Shown: positions 29,281 through 39,902 of the stretch, piece after piece
Layout of the letters: each line of letters starts with the position of its first letter
Position numbering within the stretch: position 1 is the stretch's first letter
Source: Caballeronia sp. NK8
GTDB taxonomy: Bacteria > Pseudomonadota > Gammaproteobacteria > Burkholderiales > Burkholderiaceae
DNA length: 64,000 bases
Assembly: GCF_018408855.1 (NCBI RefSeq)
Contig: NZ_AP024322.1
Location: 2,604,001-2,668,000, forward strand
Direction of reading: 5' to 3'
The notes under the pieces: model-generated
Seen by the model: only the letters and a program-made list of their open reading frames with translations
The model's database searches: none
Told to the model about the DNA's origin: nothing
Position numbers and translations under genes: made by a program

Positions 29281-30033
29281 CTACGCGCCGTCGGGTTCGC
29301 GCAGCGCGTCGGCGCGGGTCTGGGCAGCCTTGAAATCGAGATCTCCGGAGTAGATCGCGCGGCCGCAGATGACGCCTTCGACGCCGTCATCCTCGACCTC
29401 GCAGAGCGACTCGATGTCCGCGATGCTCGACAGCCCGCCGCTCGCGATCACCGGAATCTTCACCGCCTGGGCGAGACGCACGGTCGCGTCGATGTTGATG
29501 CCCTGAAGCATCCCGTCGCGGCCGATGTCCGTGTAGATGATCGATTCGCAGCCGTAGTCCTCGAACTTGCGGGCGAGATCGACGACTTCGTGACCGGTCA
29601 GCTTGCTCCAGCCGTCGGTGGCCACCTTGCCGTCTTTCGCATCCAGCCCGACGATGATGTGCCCCCCAAACGCGCTGCACGCATCGCGCAGGAAACCGGG
29701 GTTCTTCACCGCCGCGGTGCCGATGATCACGTAGGCGAGGCCATCGTCCAGATAGCGTTCGATGGTTTCCAGATCGCGGATGCCGCCGCCGAGTTGCACG
29801 GGAATCTCCGTGCCGACTTCGTCGATGATCGCGCGGATCGCGTCGCCGTTCCTCGGTTTGCCGGCGAACGCGCCGTTCAGATCGACGAGATGCAGCCGTC
29901 GCGCGCCGCGATCGACCCAATGTCGGGCCATTGCCGCCGGATCTTCTGAAAAAATGGTCGCCTGGTCCATATCGCCTTGCTTGAGGCGCACGCACTGACC
30001 GTCCTTAAGATCGATGGCCGGAATGAGCAGCAT
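29281..30033 (-). CDS. hisA: ProFAR isomerase
   Basis: The 250-residue barrel begins [21 protein letters not shown], with catalytic Asp8. [17 protein letters not shown] and [11 protein letters not shown] supply the second catalytic Asp and the phosphate loop. It isomerises ProFAR to PRFAR. It is preceded by hisH across 149 bp, a rather wide gap for this operon. Confidence 0.97.
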   Translation of the reverse strand: MLLIPAIDLKDGQCVRLKQGDMDQATIFSEDPAAMARHWVDRGARRLHLVDLNGAFAGKPRNGDAIRAIIDEVGTEIPVQLGGGIRDLETIERYLDDGLAYVIIGTAAVKNPGFLRDACSAFGGHIIVGLDAKDGKVATDGWSKLTGHEVVDLARKFEDYGCESIIYTDIGRDGMLQGINIDATVRLAQAVKIPVIASGGLSSIADIESLCEVEDDGVEGVICGRAIYSGDLDFKAAQTRADALREPDGA

Positions 30034-30182
30034 AGGTATCGCGTATTTTCTGGGTGAAGTTGATCAAAACGGCCCGCGTGCGGTTTTCATGCCTTTCGCG
30101 AGCCGTCTCGCTAGTGTAGTACAAGTCTTGCAACGGTCATGCGCCCGTAGTAATAGGCGAAAACGCTAGCGTGCGCGCCATT

Positions 30183-30824
30183 TCACGGGTTCCAGTGCAC
30201 GAAATTCCGGTACAGGCGCAAACCGGCGTCCGCGCTCTTTTCCGGGTGAAACTGGGTCGCGAAGATATTGTCGCGCGCGACCGCCGACGTAAATGCGCTG
30301 CCGTACATCGTTTCGCCGGATGTATGCGCCGGATTGTCCGGCACGACGTAATAGCTGTGGACGAAGTAGAAGAACGCGCCGTCCGCGACGCCGTCCCAGA
30401 GCGGATGCGCCTGCGTCTGACGGACGCGGTTCCAGCCCATTTGCGGCACCTTGAAGCGCGAGCCGTCGTCCTGCAGGAGGCCGTCGAGCTGGAAGCGCAC
30501 GACCTTGCCCGGCAACAGCCCCAGGCCCTTCGTATCGCCTTCCTCGCTCCAGTCGAACAACATCTGCTCGCCGACGCACACGCCGAGCATCGGCTTCTCG
30601 CGCGCCGCCTGCATCACCGCTTCCTGCAGCCCGGATTCGGCCAGATGCGCCATGCAGTCGCGCATCGCGCCCTGGCCCGGCAGCACGACGCGATCCGCCG
30701 CATGGATGCCTTGCGGCTGGTCGACGATCGCCACGTTCGCCTCGGGCGCGGCCTTCTTCAGCGCCTGATACACCGAGCGCAGGTTGCCCATTCCGTAATC
30801 AACAATCGCAATCGAAGTAGTCAT
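30183..30824 (-). CDS. hisH: Imidazole glycerol phosphate synthase glutaminase subunit
   Basis: The 213-residue class I amidotransferase has the nucleophile in GVCVGEQML (usual GICLGMQ) near residue 82 and the His-Glu pair in [14 protein letters not shown] near 193. It feeds ammonia to HisF. The ATG at 30822-30824 overlaps the marC stop by 4 bp, so the non-histidine gene marC is translationally coupled to it. Confidence 0.96.
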   Translation of the reverse strand: MTTSIAIVDYGMGNLRSVYQALKKAAPEANVAIVDQPQGIHAADRVVLPGQGAMRDCMAHLAESGLQEAVMQAAREKPMLGVCVGEQMLFDWSEEGDTKGLGLLPGKVVRFQLDGLLQDDGSRFKVPQMGWNRVRQTQAHPLWDGVADGAFFYFVHSYYVVPDNPAHTSGETMYGSAFTSAVARDNIFATQFHPEKSADAGLRLYRNFVHWNP

Positions 30825-31441
30825 TTCAAAGATGGCATCAAGGCCTTCAAGCCGTTGACGATGAACTCCACCGCCAACGCGGACAACATCAAACCCATGA
30901 GACGCGTGCCGATATTGATTCCGGTGCGCCCGACCACGCGCGCGATCGGCTCGGCGAGATTCAGCGCGCCGAAACACAGCCCCGCGATGATCGCGCCCAG
31001 CAAGACGAGGCCGAAGCGGTCGTACCAGTGCTGCGCATTGGCAGCATAGACGATCACCGTGCTGATCGAGCCGGGGCCGGTGAGCAGCGGAATCGCGAGC
31101 GGCACGACCGCGATGCTGTTGCGCTCCTCGGCTTCCATGCGTTCTTCCGGCGTCGAGCGCGCGTTGCCGACTTGCGCGTTCAACATGCTGATCGCCATGA
31201 GCAGCATGATGATGCCGCCGCCCACTTCGAACGAACCGACCGAAATACCGAAGAACGCGATGATCTGCTGCCCGAGCAGCGCCGTCACCGCGATCACGCA
31301 GAACACCGAAATGGACGCGACGCGAATCGTGTTGCGTCTTTCGATGTCGGATTGCTGCGCGGTCAGGCTCAAAAAAAACGGTATCGCGCCGATCGGATTG
31401 ATCAGCGCGAGCAACGATATGAACGACTTGAACAGATCCAT
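30821..31441 (-). CDS. MarC family integral membrane protein
   Basis: This 206-residue protein has six predicted helices and the MarC/UPF0056 signature [18 protein letters not shown] near residue 9, repeated in the second half as [17 protein letters not shown]. The family is a NAAT-like fold whose substrate is unknown; the early link to multiple antibiotic resistance did not hold. It sits between hisB and hisH and overlaps hisH by 4 bp. Whether it has a role in histidine or nucleotide metabolism is open. Confidence 0.92.
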   Translation of the reverse strand: MDLFKSFISLLALINPIGAIPFFLSLTAQQSDIERRNTIRVASISVFCVIAVTALLGQQIIAFFGISVGSFEVGGGIIMLLMAISMLNAQVGNARSTPEERMEAEERNSIAVVPLAIPLLTGPGSISTVIVYAANAQHWYDRFGLVLLGAIIAGLCFGALNLAEPIARVVGRTGINIGTRLMGLMLSALAVEFIVNGLKALMPSLK

Positions 31442-31481
31442 CGTGTTTTCGACGCTCGCGCGCCGAAGCGGCGTGAGTCGA

Positions 31482-32069
31482 TCAGAGGCTGCCCTTGGTC
31501 GACGGAATCTGCCCCGCCGCGCGTTCGTCCATTTCGACGGCCATGCGCAGCGCGCGGCCGAACGCCTTGAACACGGTTTCGACCTGATGGTGCGCGTTGA
31601 TGCCGCGCAGGTTGTCGATGTGCAGCGTCACGCCTGCGTGATTCACGAAGCCGCGGAAGAACTCGATGGTGAGATCGACGTCGAACGTGCCGATGCGCGC
31701 ACGCGTGAACGGCACATGGAATTCGAGGCCCGGACGGCCCGAAAAATCGATCACGACGCGCGACAGCGCTTCGTCGAGCGGCACGTATGAATGCCCGTAG
31801 CGGCGAATGCCCTTGCGGTCGCCGATCGCCTTCGCCACAGCTTGCCCGAGCGTGATGCCGGTATCTTCGACGGTATGGTGATCGTCGATATGGAGGTCGC
31901 CATGCGCTTCGATTTCCAGGTCGAACAGCCCGTGACGGGCGATCTGGTCGAGCATGTGATCGAGGAACGGGACGCCGGTGGCGAGCTTCTGCTTGCCGGT
32001 GCCGTCCAGATCGAGCTTCACACGGATCTGCGTTTCGCTGGTGTTGCGAACGACTTCCGCAAGGCGCAT
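31482..32069 (-). CDS. hisB: Imidazoleglycerol-phosphate dehydratase
   Basis: The 195-residue monofunctional enzyme starts [17 protein letters not shown]. It carries the two metal-binding HHTVEDTGI and ...[18 protein letters not shown] motifs, with [13 protein letters not shown] between strands. It dehydrates IGP to imidazole acetol phosphate. The phosphatase domain present in enterobacterial HisB is absent. The ATG at 32067-32069 is chosen over an upstream start because the family begins here. Confidence 0.96.
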   Translation of the reverse strand: MRLAEVVRNTSETQIRVKLDLDGTGKQKLATGVPFLDHMLDQIARHGLFDLEIEAHGDLHIDDHHTVEDTGITLGQAVAKAIGDRKGIRRYGHSYVPLDEALSRVVIDFSGRPGLEFHVPFTRARIGTFDVDLTIEFFRGFVNHAGVTLHIDNLRGINAHHQVETVFKAFGRALRMAVEMDERAAGQIPSTKGSL

Positions 32070-32101
32070 GGTGATTCCTTGAGACTTTCGAAGAGTGAGG
32101 T

Positions 32102-33175
32102 TTAGTTTGGCGCGAGCTTTCTCAGCGCCTCGACCAGGTGTGCGTTTTCTGCGGCCGTTCCGACCGTCAAACGCACGCAATTGGCCAGCAACGGATGCAT
32201 TTTACCCACGTTTTTGATCAAAACCCGCGAAGTCAGAAGGGTTTCGAAAGCGACGGCGGCGTCCGGCACGCGCACGAGCAGGAAATTTCCCGCGCTCGGA
32301 TAAACCGTCATGCCGGGCAATGCGGCGACTTCCTGCGCGAGCGCGGCGCGCTGCGCGCGCAGATCGGCGGCCTGGGCGTCGAGCACATCGAGGTGATCGA
32401 GCAGGAAATCGACGGTGGCCTGCGTCAGCACGTTGATGTTGTACGGCGGGCGCACCTTGTCGAACTGCATCATCCATTGGGGGCGCCCGGCCATGTAGCC
32501 GAGGCGGATGCCCGCGAGTCCCAGCTTCGACACCGTGCGCATCACGACGACGTTGTCGAAGTCCGCCGCGCGCGGCATCCAGCTTTTTTCGGCGAACGGC
32601 TGATACGCCTCGTCGATCACGACGAGGCTTTTGCCCGCCGCGGCGATCACGCGTTCCATATCCGCGTCGTCGTAGAGCGTGCCGGTCGGATTGTTCGGGT
32701 ACGCGAGATAGACGAGCGCGGGCGCGTGTTCCTCGATGGCGGCGATCAGCGCGTCGGCGTCGAGCGTGAAGTCCGGCTTCAGCGGCACGCCGATGAACTC
32801 GAGATGCGCGAATTTCGCCGACATCTCGTACATCACGAAACCCGGCACAGGAGCGACGACCTTCGCGCCTGGCTTCGAGCACGCGACCGACATCATGCTG
32901 ATCAGCTCGTCCGAGCCGTTGCCGAGCAGGACGTCGCAGGCGGCGGGAACGTTCATCGCGCGCTTGATCTTCGCGAGCAGATCCGCGGGACGCGGCGCCG
33001 GATAGCGATTCAACGCGACGCCCGCGAGATGCGCGCCGAGTCGTTCGGCGAGATCGGCGGGCAAGGTGTAGGGATTTTCCATCGCGTCGAGCTTGATCAG
33101 ACCCGTGGCGTCGGGCACGGGATAGCTGGTCATCGCGAGGATGTCGGGACGAATGATGTCTTGTGCTGTCGTCAT
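32102..33175 (-). CDS. hisC: Histidinol-phosphate aminotransferase
   Basis: The 357-residue fold-type I PLP enzyme has LGNGSDELI near residue 84, [14 protein letters not shown] in the middle and the PLP lysine in [17 protein letters not shown]. It converts imidazole acetol phosphate to histidinol phosphate with glutamate. It lies between hisD and hisB; a pair of small hairpins precedes it in the hisD-hisC gap. Confidence 0.95.
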   Translation of the reverse strand: MTTAQDIIRPDILAMTSYPVPDATGLIKLDAMENPYTLPADLAERLGAHLAGVALNRYPAPRPADLLAKIKRAMNVPAACDVLLGNGSDELISMMSVACSKPGAKVVAPVPGFVMYEMSAKFAHLEFIGVPLKPDFTLDADALIAAIEEHAPALVYLAYPNNPTGTLYDDADMERVIAAAGKSLVVIDEAYQPFAEKSWMPRAADFDNVVVMRTVSKLGLAGIRLGYMAGRPQWMMQFDKVRPPYNINVLTQATVDFLLDHLDVLDAQAADLRAQRAALAQEVAALPGMTVYPSAGNFLLVRVPDAAVAFETLLTSRVLIKNVGKMHPLLANCVRLTVGTAAENAHLVEALRKLAPN

Positions 33176-33181
33176 GATTTC

Positions 33182-33225
33182 CCGGCGTCTCTCTCGCCGG
33201 TCAGGCGGCGGCTCTCAGGCCGCCT
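33182..33225. repeat. Tandem hairpins between hisD and hisC
   Basis: CCGGCG/CGCCGG (33182-33200) and AGGCGGC/GCCGCCT (33203-33225) form two adjacent stems in the 72-bp gap. Neither is followed by a T-run. Confidence 0.45.
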
Positions 33226-33247
33226 CGGTCATTCGGGTCGGCCTGAT

Positions 33248-34570
33248 TCAGCCGATGTTTTTCATTCGATATTCGGCGCTCTTCGCATGCGCCTGCAAGC
33301 CTTCGCCGTACGCCAGCTCCGCCGCGATTTCGCCGAGCGTCTGCGCGCCGTCCGCGCTCACTTCGATCACGCTCGAACGCTTCATGAAATCGTACACGCC
33401 GAGCGGCGACGAAAAGCGCGCGGTGCGCGAGGTCGGCAGCACGTGATTCGGACCGGCGCAGTAGTCGCCGAGGCTTTCGCTCGTGTAGCGGCCGAGGAAC
33501 ATCGCGCCTGCGTTGTGGATTTGCGCGGCCCACTGATGCGGATCGAGCGCGGAAATCTCCAGATGCTCCGGCGCGATGTCGTTCGCGATGGCGCACGCTT
33601 CGCTCATGTCCTTCACCTTGATGAGCGCGCCGCGGTCTTCGAGCGAACGCTGGATGACGTCGCGGCGCGGCATCGAAGGAAGCAGTTCGACGATCGCATC
33701 CTCGACGCGCTGGATGAAGTTGTCGTCCGGGCACAGCAGAATGGATTGCGCGAGCTCGTCGTGCTCGGCTTGCGAGAAAAGGTCCATCGCGACCCAGCGC
33801 GGATCGGTGGTCGCATCGCAAATGACGAGAATTTCGGACGGCCCCGCGATCATGTCGATGCCCACCGTCCCGAACACGCGACGCTTCGCCGACGCGACAT
33901 ACGCATTGCCCGGACCGCAGATCTTGTCGACCGCGGGCACGCTTTGGGTGCCGTACGCGAGCGCGCCGATCGCCTGCGCGCCGCCGATCGTGAACACGCG
34001 GTCCACGCCGCCGAGCAGCGCCGCCGCGAGCACGAGCGGATTTTTCACGCCGTCGGGCGTCGGCACGACCATCACGATTTCCTTCACGCCCGCGACGCGC
34101 GCCGGAATCGCGTTCATCAGCACCGACGACGGATACGCCGCCTTGCCGCCCGGTACATAGATGCCCGCGCGTTCGAGCGGGGTGACTCTCTGGCCGAGCA
34201 CGGTGCCGTCGGCTTCGGTGTATTGCCAGCTATGACTGCCGCATTCGATGCGCTGCTTCTCGTGATAGCCGCGCACGCGCGCCGCCGCCGCTTCGAGCGC
34301 CGCGCGCCGCTTCGGTTCGAGCCCTTCGAGCGCGGCTTCCATTTCGGACAGCGGCAATTCGAGCGCCGCGACGCTTTCCGCCTTCAGGCGATCGAACTTG
34401 TTGGTGTACTCGAGCACGGCCTGATCGCCGCGCGCCTTCACATCCGCGAGAATCTGCGCGACCGAGCGCTCGATCGCTTCGTCCTCGCTCGCTTCGAACG
34501 CGAGCACCGCACGCAGCGCCTTCTGAAAACCATCGGCGCTGGAATCGAGTTTGCGAATCTTGATAGACAT
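33248..34570 (-). CDS. hisD: Histidinol dehydrogenase
   Basis: The 440-residue enzyme starts [20 protein letters not shown]. It has the conserved [21 protein letters not shown] and [17 protein letters not shown] segments, with the catalytic Glu/His pair in [15 protein letters not shown] and the C-terminal [14 protein letters not shown]. It oxidises histidinol to histidine using two NAD, with zinc. The ATG at 34568-34570 matches the family start; upstream in-frame codons have shadow composition. Confidence 0.97.
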   Translation of the reverse strand: MSIKIRKLDSSADGFQKALRAVLAFEASEDEAIERSVAQILADVKARGDQAVLEYTNKFDRLKAESVAALELPLSEMEAALEGLEPKRRAALEAAAARVRGYHEKQRIECGSHSWQYTEADGTVLGQRVTPLERAGIYVPGGKAAYPSSVLMNAIPARVAGVKEIVMVVPTPDGVKNPLVLAAALLGGVDRVFTIGGAQAIGALAYGTQSVPAVDKICGPGNAYVASAKRRVFGTVGIDMIAGPSEILVICDATTDPRWVAMDLFSQAEHDELAQSILLCPDDNFIQRVEDAIVELLPSMPRRDVIQRSLEDRGALIKVKDMSEACAIANDIAPEHLEISALDPHQWAAQIHNAGAMFLGRYTSESLGDYCAGPNHVLPTSRTARFSSPLGVYDFMKRSSVIEVSADGAQTLGEIAAELAYGEGLQAHAKSAEYRMKNIG

Positions 34571-34616
34571 GCTGGTTTTCCGTTTTGCTGATGGCGCGCC
34601 GCAGCGTGCGGCTCGC

Positions 34617-35309
34617 CTAATTTCCGGTTGCCGCCGTGGCGCGCTCGAAAGCATCGAGGTAGGGCTTGAGCGCCGCGCGCTTCAACTTGAGCGCCGCCTG
34701 ATTCACGACGAGGCGCGACGAAATCTGCATGATCTCTTCGACCTCGACGAGGTTGTTCGCCCGCAACGTGCCGCCCGAGCTGACCAGATCGACGATCGCA
34801 TCCGCGAGCCCGACGAGCGGCGCGAGCTCCATCGAACCGTACAGCTTGATCAGATCGACGTGCACGCCCTTCGACGCGAAATGCTGACGCGCGGTCTCGG
34901 TGTACTTTGTCGCGACGCGCAGACGCGCGCCCTGGCGCACCGCGTTCGCGTAATCGAAGCCGGCTTTCACGGCCACCGACATGCGGCAACGCGCGATGTC
35001 CAGATCGACCGGCTGATACAGACCGCCGCCGCCATGCTCGATCAGCACGTCCTTGCCCGCGACGCCGAAATCCGCCGCGCCGTATTCGACGTAGGTCGGA
35101 ACATCGGTCGCGCGCACGATGATCACGCGCAGGTTCGGGTTCGTGGTCGGCAGAATCAGCTTGCGCGAGCTTTCCGGGTCTTCCGCCACCTGCACGCCGG
35201 CGGCGGCGAGCAGCGGCAGCGTTTCCTCGAAGATACGCCCTTTCGACAGAGCGAGCGTGAGGGGCGCGCTCGGCTCGACCGACGACGACGTCTGCGGGAG
35301 CGAGCTCAT
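34617..35309 (-). CDS. hisG: ATP phosphoribosyltransferase, short form
   Basis: The 230-residue product has [18 protein letters not shown] near residue 17, the PRPP loop [18 protein letters not shown] and VLIEHGGGG. It lacks the C-terminal ACT-like regulatory domain, so it is the short form that needs HisZ for activity and feedback control by histidine. hisZ is not in the window. The ATG at 35307-35309 overlaps the murA stop by 4 bp, coupling the first histidine enzyme to peptidoglycan synthesis. Confidence 0.96.
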   Translation of the reverse strand: MSSLPQTSSSVEPSAPLTLALSKGRIFEETLPLLAAAGVQVAEDPESSRKLILPTTNPNLRVIIVRATDVPTYVEYGAADFGVAGKDVLIEHGGGGLYQPVDLDIARCRMSVAVKAGFDYANAVRQGARLRVATKYTETARQHFASKGVHVDLIKLYGSMELAPLVGLADAIVDLVSSGGTLRANNLVEVEEIMQISSRLVVNQAALKLKRAALKPYLDAFERATAATGN

Positions 35310-36577
35310 TGCTCGCTCCCGCTGCCCTTGATGCGGCGCACGTTCGCGCCGACGGCCGTCAGCTTCGATTCCATGCGGTCGTAGCCGCGATCCAGATGAT
35401 AGATGCGGTCGATCAGCGTCTCGCCGTCCGCGCACATCGCCGCGATCACGAGGCTCGCCGACGCGCGCAGATCGGTCGCCATGACCTTCGCGCCAGACAG
35501 CTTCTCGACGCCGGACACGAGCGCCGTATTGCCGTCGATGGTGATGCTCGCGCCGAGACGGTTCAGCTCCTGCACGTGCATGAAGCGGTTCTCGAAGATC
35601 GTCTCGACGACCTGCGACGTGCCATTCGCGATCGTATTGAGCGCCATGAATTGCGCCTGCATGTCGGTCGGGAACGCCGGATATTCGGACGTGCGGATGC
35701 TCACCGCGCTGGCGCGCTTCGCCATACGCACGCGCATCCAGTCGTCGCCTTCCTCGATGGACACGCCGGCTTCGCGCAGTTTGGCCGTGACGGCGTCGAG
35801 CAGATGCGAGCTCACGCGCCGCAGCGTGACATCGCCGCCGGCGGCCGCGACCGCGCACAGGAACGTGCCCGCTTCGATGCGGTCCGGCACGACGTCGTGC
35901 TTCGCGCCATGCAGCTTGTCGACGCCCTGAATCACGAGCCGGTCCGTGCCGATGCCGTCGATCTTCGCGCCCATCTTCACGAGCAGGTGCGCGAGATCGC
36001 TCACTTCCGGTTCGCGCGCGGCGTTCTCGATCACGGTCTCGCCTTCGGCCAGCACCGCCGCCATCAGCAGGTTCTCGGTGCCGGTGACGGTGATCATGTC
36101 GGTGATGATGCGCGCGCCCTTCAGACGCTTCGCGCGCGCTTCGATGAAACCGTGCTCGATGTTGATCTCGGCGCCCATCGCCTGCAGGCCCTTGATGTGC
36201 TGATCGACCGGACGCGCGCCGATCGCGCAGCCGCCGGGCAGCGACACCTTCGCCTCGCCGAATCGCGCCACGAGCGGCCCGAGCACGAGAATCGACGCGC
36301 GCATCGTCTTCACCATTTCATACGGCGCGATGAGCTGGTCGACTTTCGATGCATTGAGGCTCACGCGACCGTCGCTCGCGACTTCCGACTGCACGCCCAT
36401 CTGGCGCAGCAGCTTCAACATCGTGCGAACGTCCTGCAGATTCGGCACGTTCGACAGATGCATGTCGTCGGCGGTGAGAAGGGTCGAGCACAGAATCGGC
36501 AGAGCCGCGTTCTTCGCGCCCGATACGGTGATTTCGCCGGAGAGCTTCGCGCCCCCCGTGATGACCAGTTTGTCCAT
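35306..36577 (-). CDS. murA: UDP-N-acetylglucosamine 1-carboxyvinyltransferase
   Basis: The 423-residue EPSP-synthase-fold enzyme starts [20 protein letters not shown]. The active-site cysteine targeted by fosfomycin is in [13 protein letters not shown], near residue 117. [13 protein letters not shown] and [13 protein letters not shown] are also diagnostic. It starts peptidoglycan precursor synthesis in the cytosol. The start at 36575-36577 matches the family N-terminus. The conserved neighbourhood bolA-murA-hisG is common in beta- and gammaproteobacteria. Confidence 0.96.
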   Translation of the reverse strand: MDKLVITGGAKLSGEITVSGAKNAALPILCSTLLTADDMHLSNVPNLQDVRTMLKLLRQMGVQSEVASDGRVSLNASKVDQLIAPYEMVKTMRASILVLGPLVARFGEAKVSLPGGCAIGARPVDQHIKGLQAMGAEINIEHGFIEARAKRLKGARIITDMITVTGTENLLMAAVLAEGETVIENAAREPEVSDLAHLLVKMGAKIDGIGTDRLVIQGVDKLHGAKHDVVPDRIEAGTFLCAVAAAGGDVTLRRVSSHLLDAVTAKLREAGVSIEEGDDWMRVRMAKRASAVSIRTSEYPAFPTDMQAQFMALNTIANGTSQVVETIFENRFMHVQELNRLGASITIDGNTALVSGVEKLSGAKVMATDLRASASLVIAAMCADGETLIDRIYHLDRGYDRMESKLTAVGANVRRIKGSGSEQ

Positions 36578-36729
36578 TGCTTGTCCTTCGACCGAGCTTC
36601 CTGCTGCGGAGCCGTTCTCGGCGCCGCGGTTGTCTTGAATGAATCGCACGCTTTACTGCCTTTGTCTGCCGGTGATGCCGGTATTGCTTGGGTTGAGTCG
36701 TATGACCTGATTGGCTTCGCCGGGTGGAC

Positions 36730-36969
36730 TCAGGCCGTTTTCCACTCGTCGGGGGTGAGGGTCTTCATGCTGAGCGCATGAATCTCCTCGCGCATGCGCT
36801 CGCCGAGCGCCGCATAAACCAGTTGATGACGCGCGATCAGCCGCTTGCCGACGAACGCATCGCTCACGATGGTCGCGAAAAAGTGCTGGCCGTCGCCTTC
36901 CACTTCGAGATGCTGGCAGGACAAGCCGCCAGCGATGTAGTCCTTCACCTGCTCCGGAGTCGGCAACAT
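36730..36969 (-). CDS. BolA family protein (IbaG-like)
   Basis: This 79-residue protein has the class II KH-like BolA fold. DGQHFFATIVSDAFVGKRLIARHQLVYAALG holds the invariant RHQLVY motif, and MREEIHALSMKTLTPDEW is the C-terminal helix. Its place just before murA matches IbaG, which works with monothiol glutaredoxin in Fe-S or redox signalling. The internal Cys18 (GGLSCQHLEV) is in the position seen in IbaG. Confidence 0.93.
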   Translation of the reverse strand: MLPTPEQVKDYIAGGLSCQHLEVEGDGQHFFATIVSDAFVGKRLIARHQLVYAALGERMREEIHALSMKTLTPDEWKTA

Positions 36970-36984
36970 GGAAGTCTCCTTGAA

Positions 36985-37736
36985 TTAGTGACGCAGCTTG
37001 TAGCCGCTCGCGAGCAATCGCACGGCGATCAGCGCCAGCACGGCGAGAAATCCGCCGACGATGCCGAGGCTCACCAGCGGATCGACGTCGGACAGGCCGA
37101 AGAAGCCGTAACGGAAGCCGTCGATCATGTAGAAGAACGGATTCAGATGCGACACCGCGCGCCACAGCGGCGGCAGCGTATGAGTCGAGTAGAACACGCC
37201 GGAAAGAAACGTGAGCGGCATGATCAGGAAGTTCTGGAACGCGGCGAGTTGATCGAACTTGTCGGCCCAGATGCCCGCGATCAGACCCAGCGTGCCGAGA
37301 ATGCCCGAACCGAGGATCGCGAACGCAATGATGTAGAACGGCGCCGAAAAAGACATCGGGATGAACCATATCGTCACGATGAACACGCCGAGGCCCACGC
37401 ACAGCCCGCGCACGACCGACGCCAGCACATACGCAAAGAACATTTCCCAATGCGCGATCGGCGGCAGCAGCACGAACACGAGGTTGCCGGTGATCTTCGA
37501 CTGGATCAGCGACGACGAACTGTTCGCGAACGCGTTCTGCAGCACGCTCATCATCACGAGGCCGGGCACGAGAAAGCTCGTGTAGCCGACGCCCGGATAC
37601 ACCTGCACATGCCCCGACAGCGCGTGACCGAAGATGGTCAGATACAGCAGCGCCGTGACGACCGGCGCGAGCACGGTCTGAAACGAAACCTTCCAGAAGC
37701 GCAGCAGCTCCTTGTAGAACAACGTCTGGAAACCGC

Positions 37737-37740
<4 letters not shown>
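36985..37740 (-). CDS. ABC-2 type transporter permease (YadH-like)
   Basis: The 251-residue inner-membrane protein has six predicted helices and the ABC-2 family pattern: GFQTLFYKELLRFWKVSFQT at the start, FLVPGLVMMSVLQNAF and FLSGVFYSTHTLPPLWRA late. It forms an exporter with the ATPase encoded just before it, whose stop overlaps its start by 4 bp. The cargo is not known; location between mla and murA suggests an envelope component. Confidence 0.92.
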
Positions 37741-38663
<923 letters not shown>

Positions 38664-38738
38664 GTGGACAGTGCGCGCCTGACACGGCCGCGCCTCGATT
38701 GTGCGGATTCGCTTGACGGACCCGGACTCAGACAAAAA

Positions 38739-38755
38739 GGGCCGGGTACAGGCCC
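38739..38755 (-). terminator. Terminator-like hairpin between mlaB and the ABC ATPase gene
   Basis: GGGCC and GGCCC enclose a 7-nt loop and are followed on the minus strand by TTTTTGTC. The stem is only 5 bp, so it may be partial or an attenuator. It lies about 8 nt beyond the start predicted from the TATAAT at 38770-38775. Confidence 0.4.
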
Positions 38756-38769
38756 GAAAAAAACGTTTG

Positions 38770-38775
38770 ATTATA
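38770..38775 (-). promoter_or_regulatory. TATAAT -10 element upstream of the ABC ATPase gene
   Basis: A perfect TATAAT occurs on the minus strand within GCCCTATAAT, about 107 bp before the ABC ATPase start. No consensus -35 lies at 16-18 bp. The same GCCCTATAAT 10-mer occurs before mlaF. Confidence 0.45.
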
Positions 38776-38863
38776 GGGCAAAGCGGCTGGGGCCGACTTC
38801 GGAGCGATCCTGATTGCGGCAGCGAAGCGTGCTGCCGCGATTCTGCGCGGAGTCAGAACAGGA

Positions 38864-39151
38864 TCAATGTCGGAACGAGAGGAGCGTATCGACGCCGTAG
38901 GCGCGCGCAAGACTCACGAGCCCGGAAGGAAGGTTGACGACGCCCAGTGCGGCGCCGCGCGCGGACGCTGCGCGTTGCCATGCGAGCAGCACGGCGAGCG
39001 CGGAGGAATCGAACTGCGTGAGCGGTGCGCAATCGACTTCGGTCGCGCCAGCTGCGATGCGCGACAGACCCGAATCGAGCGCGGCCTTCGCGCTCTCGTG
39101 GGTCAGCGTTGCGGCCGTCTGGAAACGGCCGCCCGTGGCTGGCGTGCTCAC
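38864..39151 (-). CDS. mlaB: STAS domain protein, probable MlaB
   Basis: The 95-residue protein is a single STAS domain: VDCAPLTQFDSSALAVLLAWQRAA has the conserved DSS switch near residue 48, and LGVVNLPSGLVSLARAYGVDTLL is the final helix. MlaB binds the MlaF ATPase and is needed for a stable MlaFEDB complex. Its ATG overlaps the mlaC stop by 4 bp, which supports the assignment. Confidence 0.88.
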   Translation of the reverse strand: MSTPATGGRFQTAATLTHESAKAALDSGLSRIAAGATEVDCAPLTQFDSSALAVLLAWQRAASARGAALGVVNLPSGLVSLARAYGVDTLLSFRH

Positions 39152-39777
39152 GATGCCTTGCCGCCCGCGAGTTGCTGGTTACGTTGCGTCAGGAACTGCA
39201 GCAGACCGCCCACGCCGTTCTGCGAGATCTGCTCGTTGAACTGCTGTTGATACGCCTGAATGAGCCACGCGCCGAGCACGTTGATGTCGTACACGCGCCA
39301 GCCTTGCGCCGTCTTGTACAGACGATAGTCGAGTTCGACCGGCGAGCCGTTGTTCATCACGACCGAGCGGACCACGACGTCGGTGTCGTCCGGATTCGCG
39401 CGGAACGGCTTGTACTGAACCGTCTGGTTGCGCACTTGCGCGAGCGCGCCCGAGTACGTGCGGATCAGCAGCATCTTGAACTGCTCGACGATCTGCTTCT
39501 GCTGCTCCGGCGTCGCCGAATTCCAGTTGCGGCCCATCACCAGGCGCGTCGTGCGCGTGAAATCCGTGTACGGCAGGATCTTCTGGTTGACGAGTTCGGT
39601 GATCTTGTTGATATCGCCCGATTGAATCTTCGGGTCCGACTTGATTTCGTCGAGGACTTGCTGCGTCACCGTCTTGATCAGCACGTCGGGCGCGCTCGAG
39701 TCGACGCTTTGCGCCGACGCCGCGCCGCAGACCGCCATGAACATCGCGAAGAGGGGGAGAAGCAAAAGTTTTTTCAT
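39148..39777 (-). CDS. mlaC: Phospholipid-binding periplasmic protein MlaC
   Basis: The 209-residue precursor has a signal peptide MKKLLLLPLFAMFMAVCGAASA. The mature part shows the MlaC pattern: INKITELVNQKILPYTDFTRTTRLVMGRNW and a late YRLYKTAQGWRVYDINVLGAWLI. It ferries phospholipids between the outer-membrane MlaA complex and inner-membrane MlaFEDB. The ATG at 39775-39777 is chosen because the signal peptide starts there. Confidence 0.94.
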   Translation of the reverse strand: MKKLLLLPLFAMFMAVCGAASAQSVDSSAPDVLIKTVTQQVLDEIKSDPKIQSGDINKITELVNQKILPYTDFTRTTRLVMGRNWNSATPEQQKQIVEQFKMLLIRTYSGALAQVRNQTVQYKPFRANPDDTDVVVRSVVMNNGSPVELDYRLYKTAQGWRVYDINVLGAWLIQAYQQQFNEQISQNGVGGLLQFLTQRNQQLAGGKAS

Positions 39778-39814
39778 CACAGATCCTGCAAAAGTAAATG
39801 GCTTCGGTTTGAGC

Positions 39815-39843
39815 GTGCGGCCTGAACCGAGTTCAGGCCGCAC
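39815..39843. repeat. Strong stem-loop between mlaA and mlaC
   Basis: GTGCGGCCTGAAC (39815-39827) and GTTCAGGCCGCAC (39831-39843) pair over 13 bp around a 3-nt loop in the 125-bp gap. No T-run follows, so it probably blocks exonucleases or ribosomes locally rather than ending transcription. Confidence 0.75.
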
Positions 39844-39902
39844 AGCGTTCAAATCGTAAGAAATGACGTTAGATATGTTACCGCGCGTTAGGGAAATCCC
39901 GC

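Noticed and set aside
32138..34591. An 817-codon plus-strand frame across hisC and hisD
   Set aside because: It is a compositional shadow of two his genes, rich in Arg and His, with no recognisable motif.
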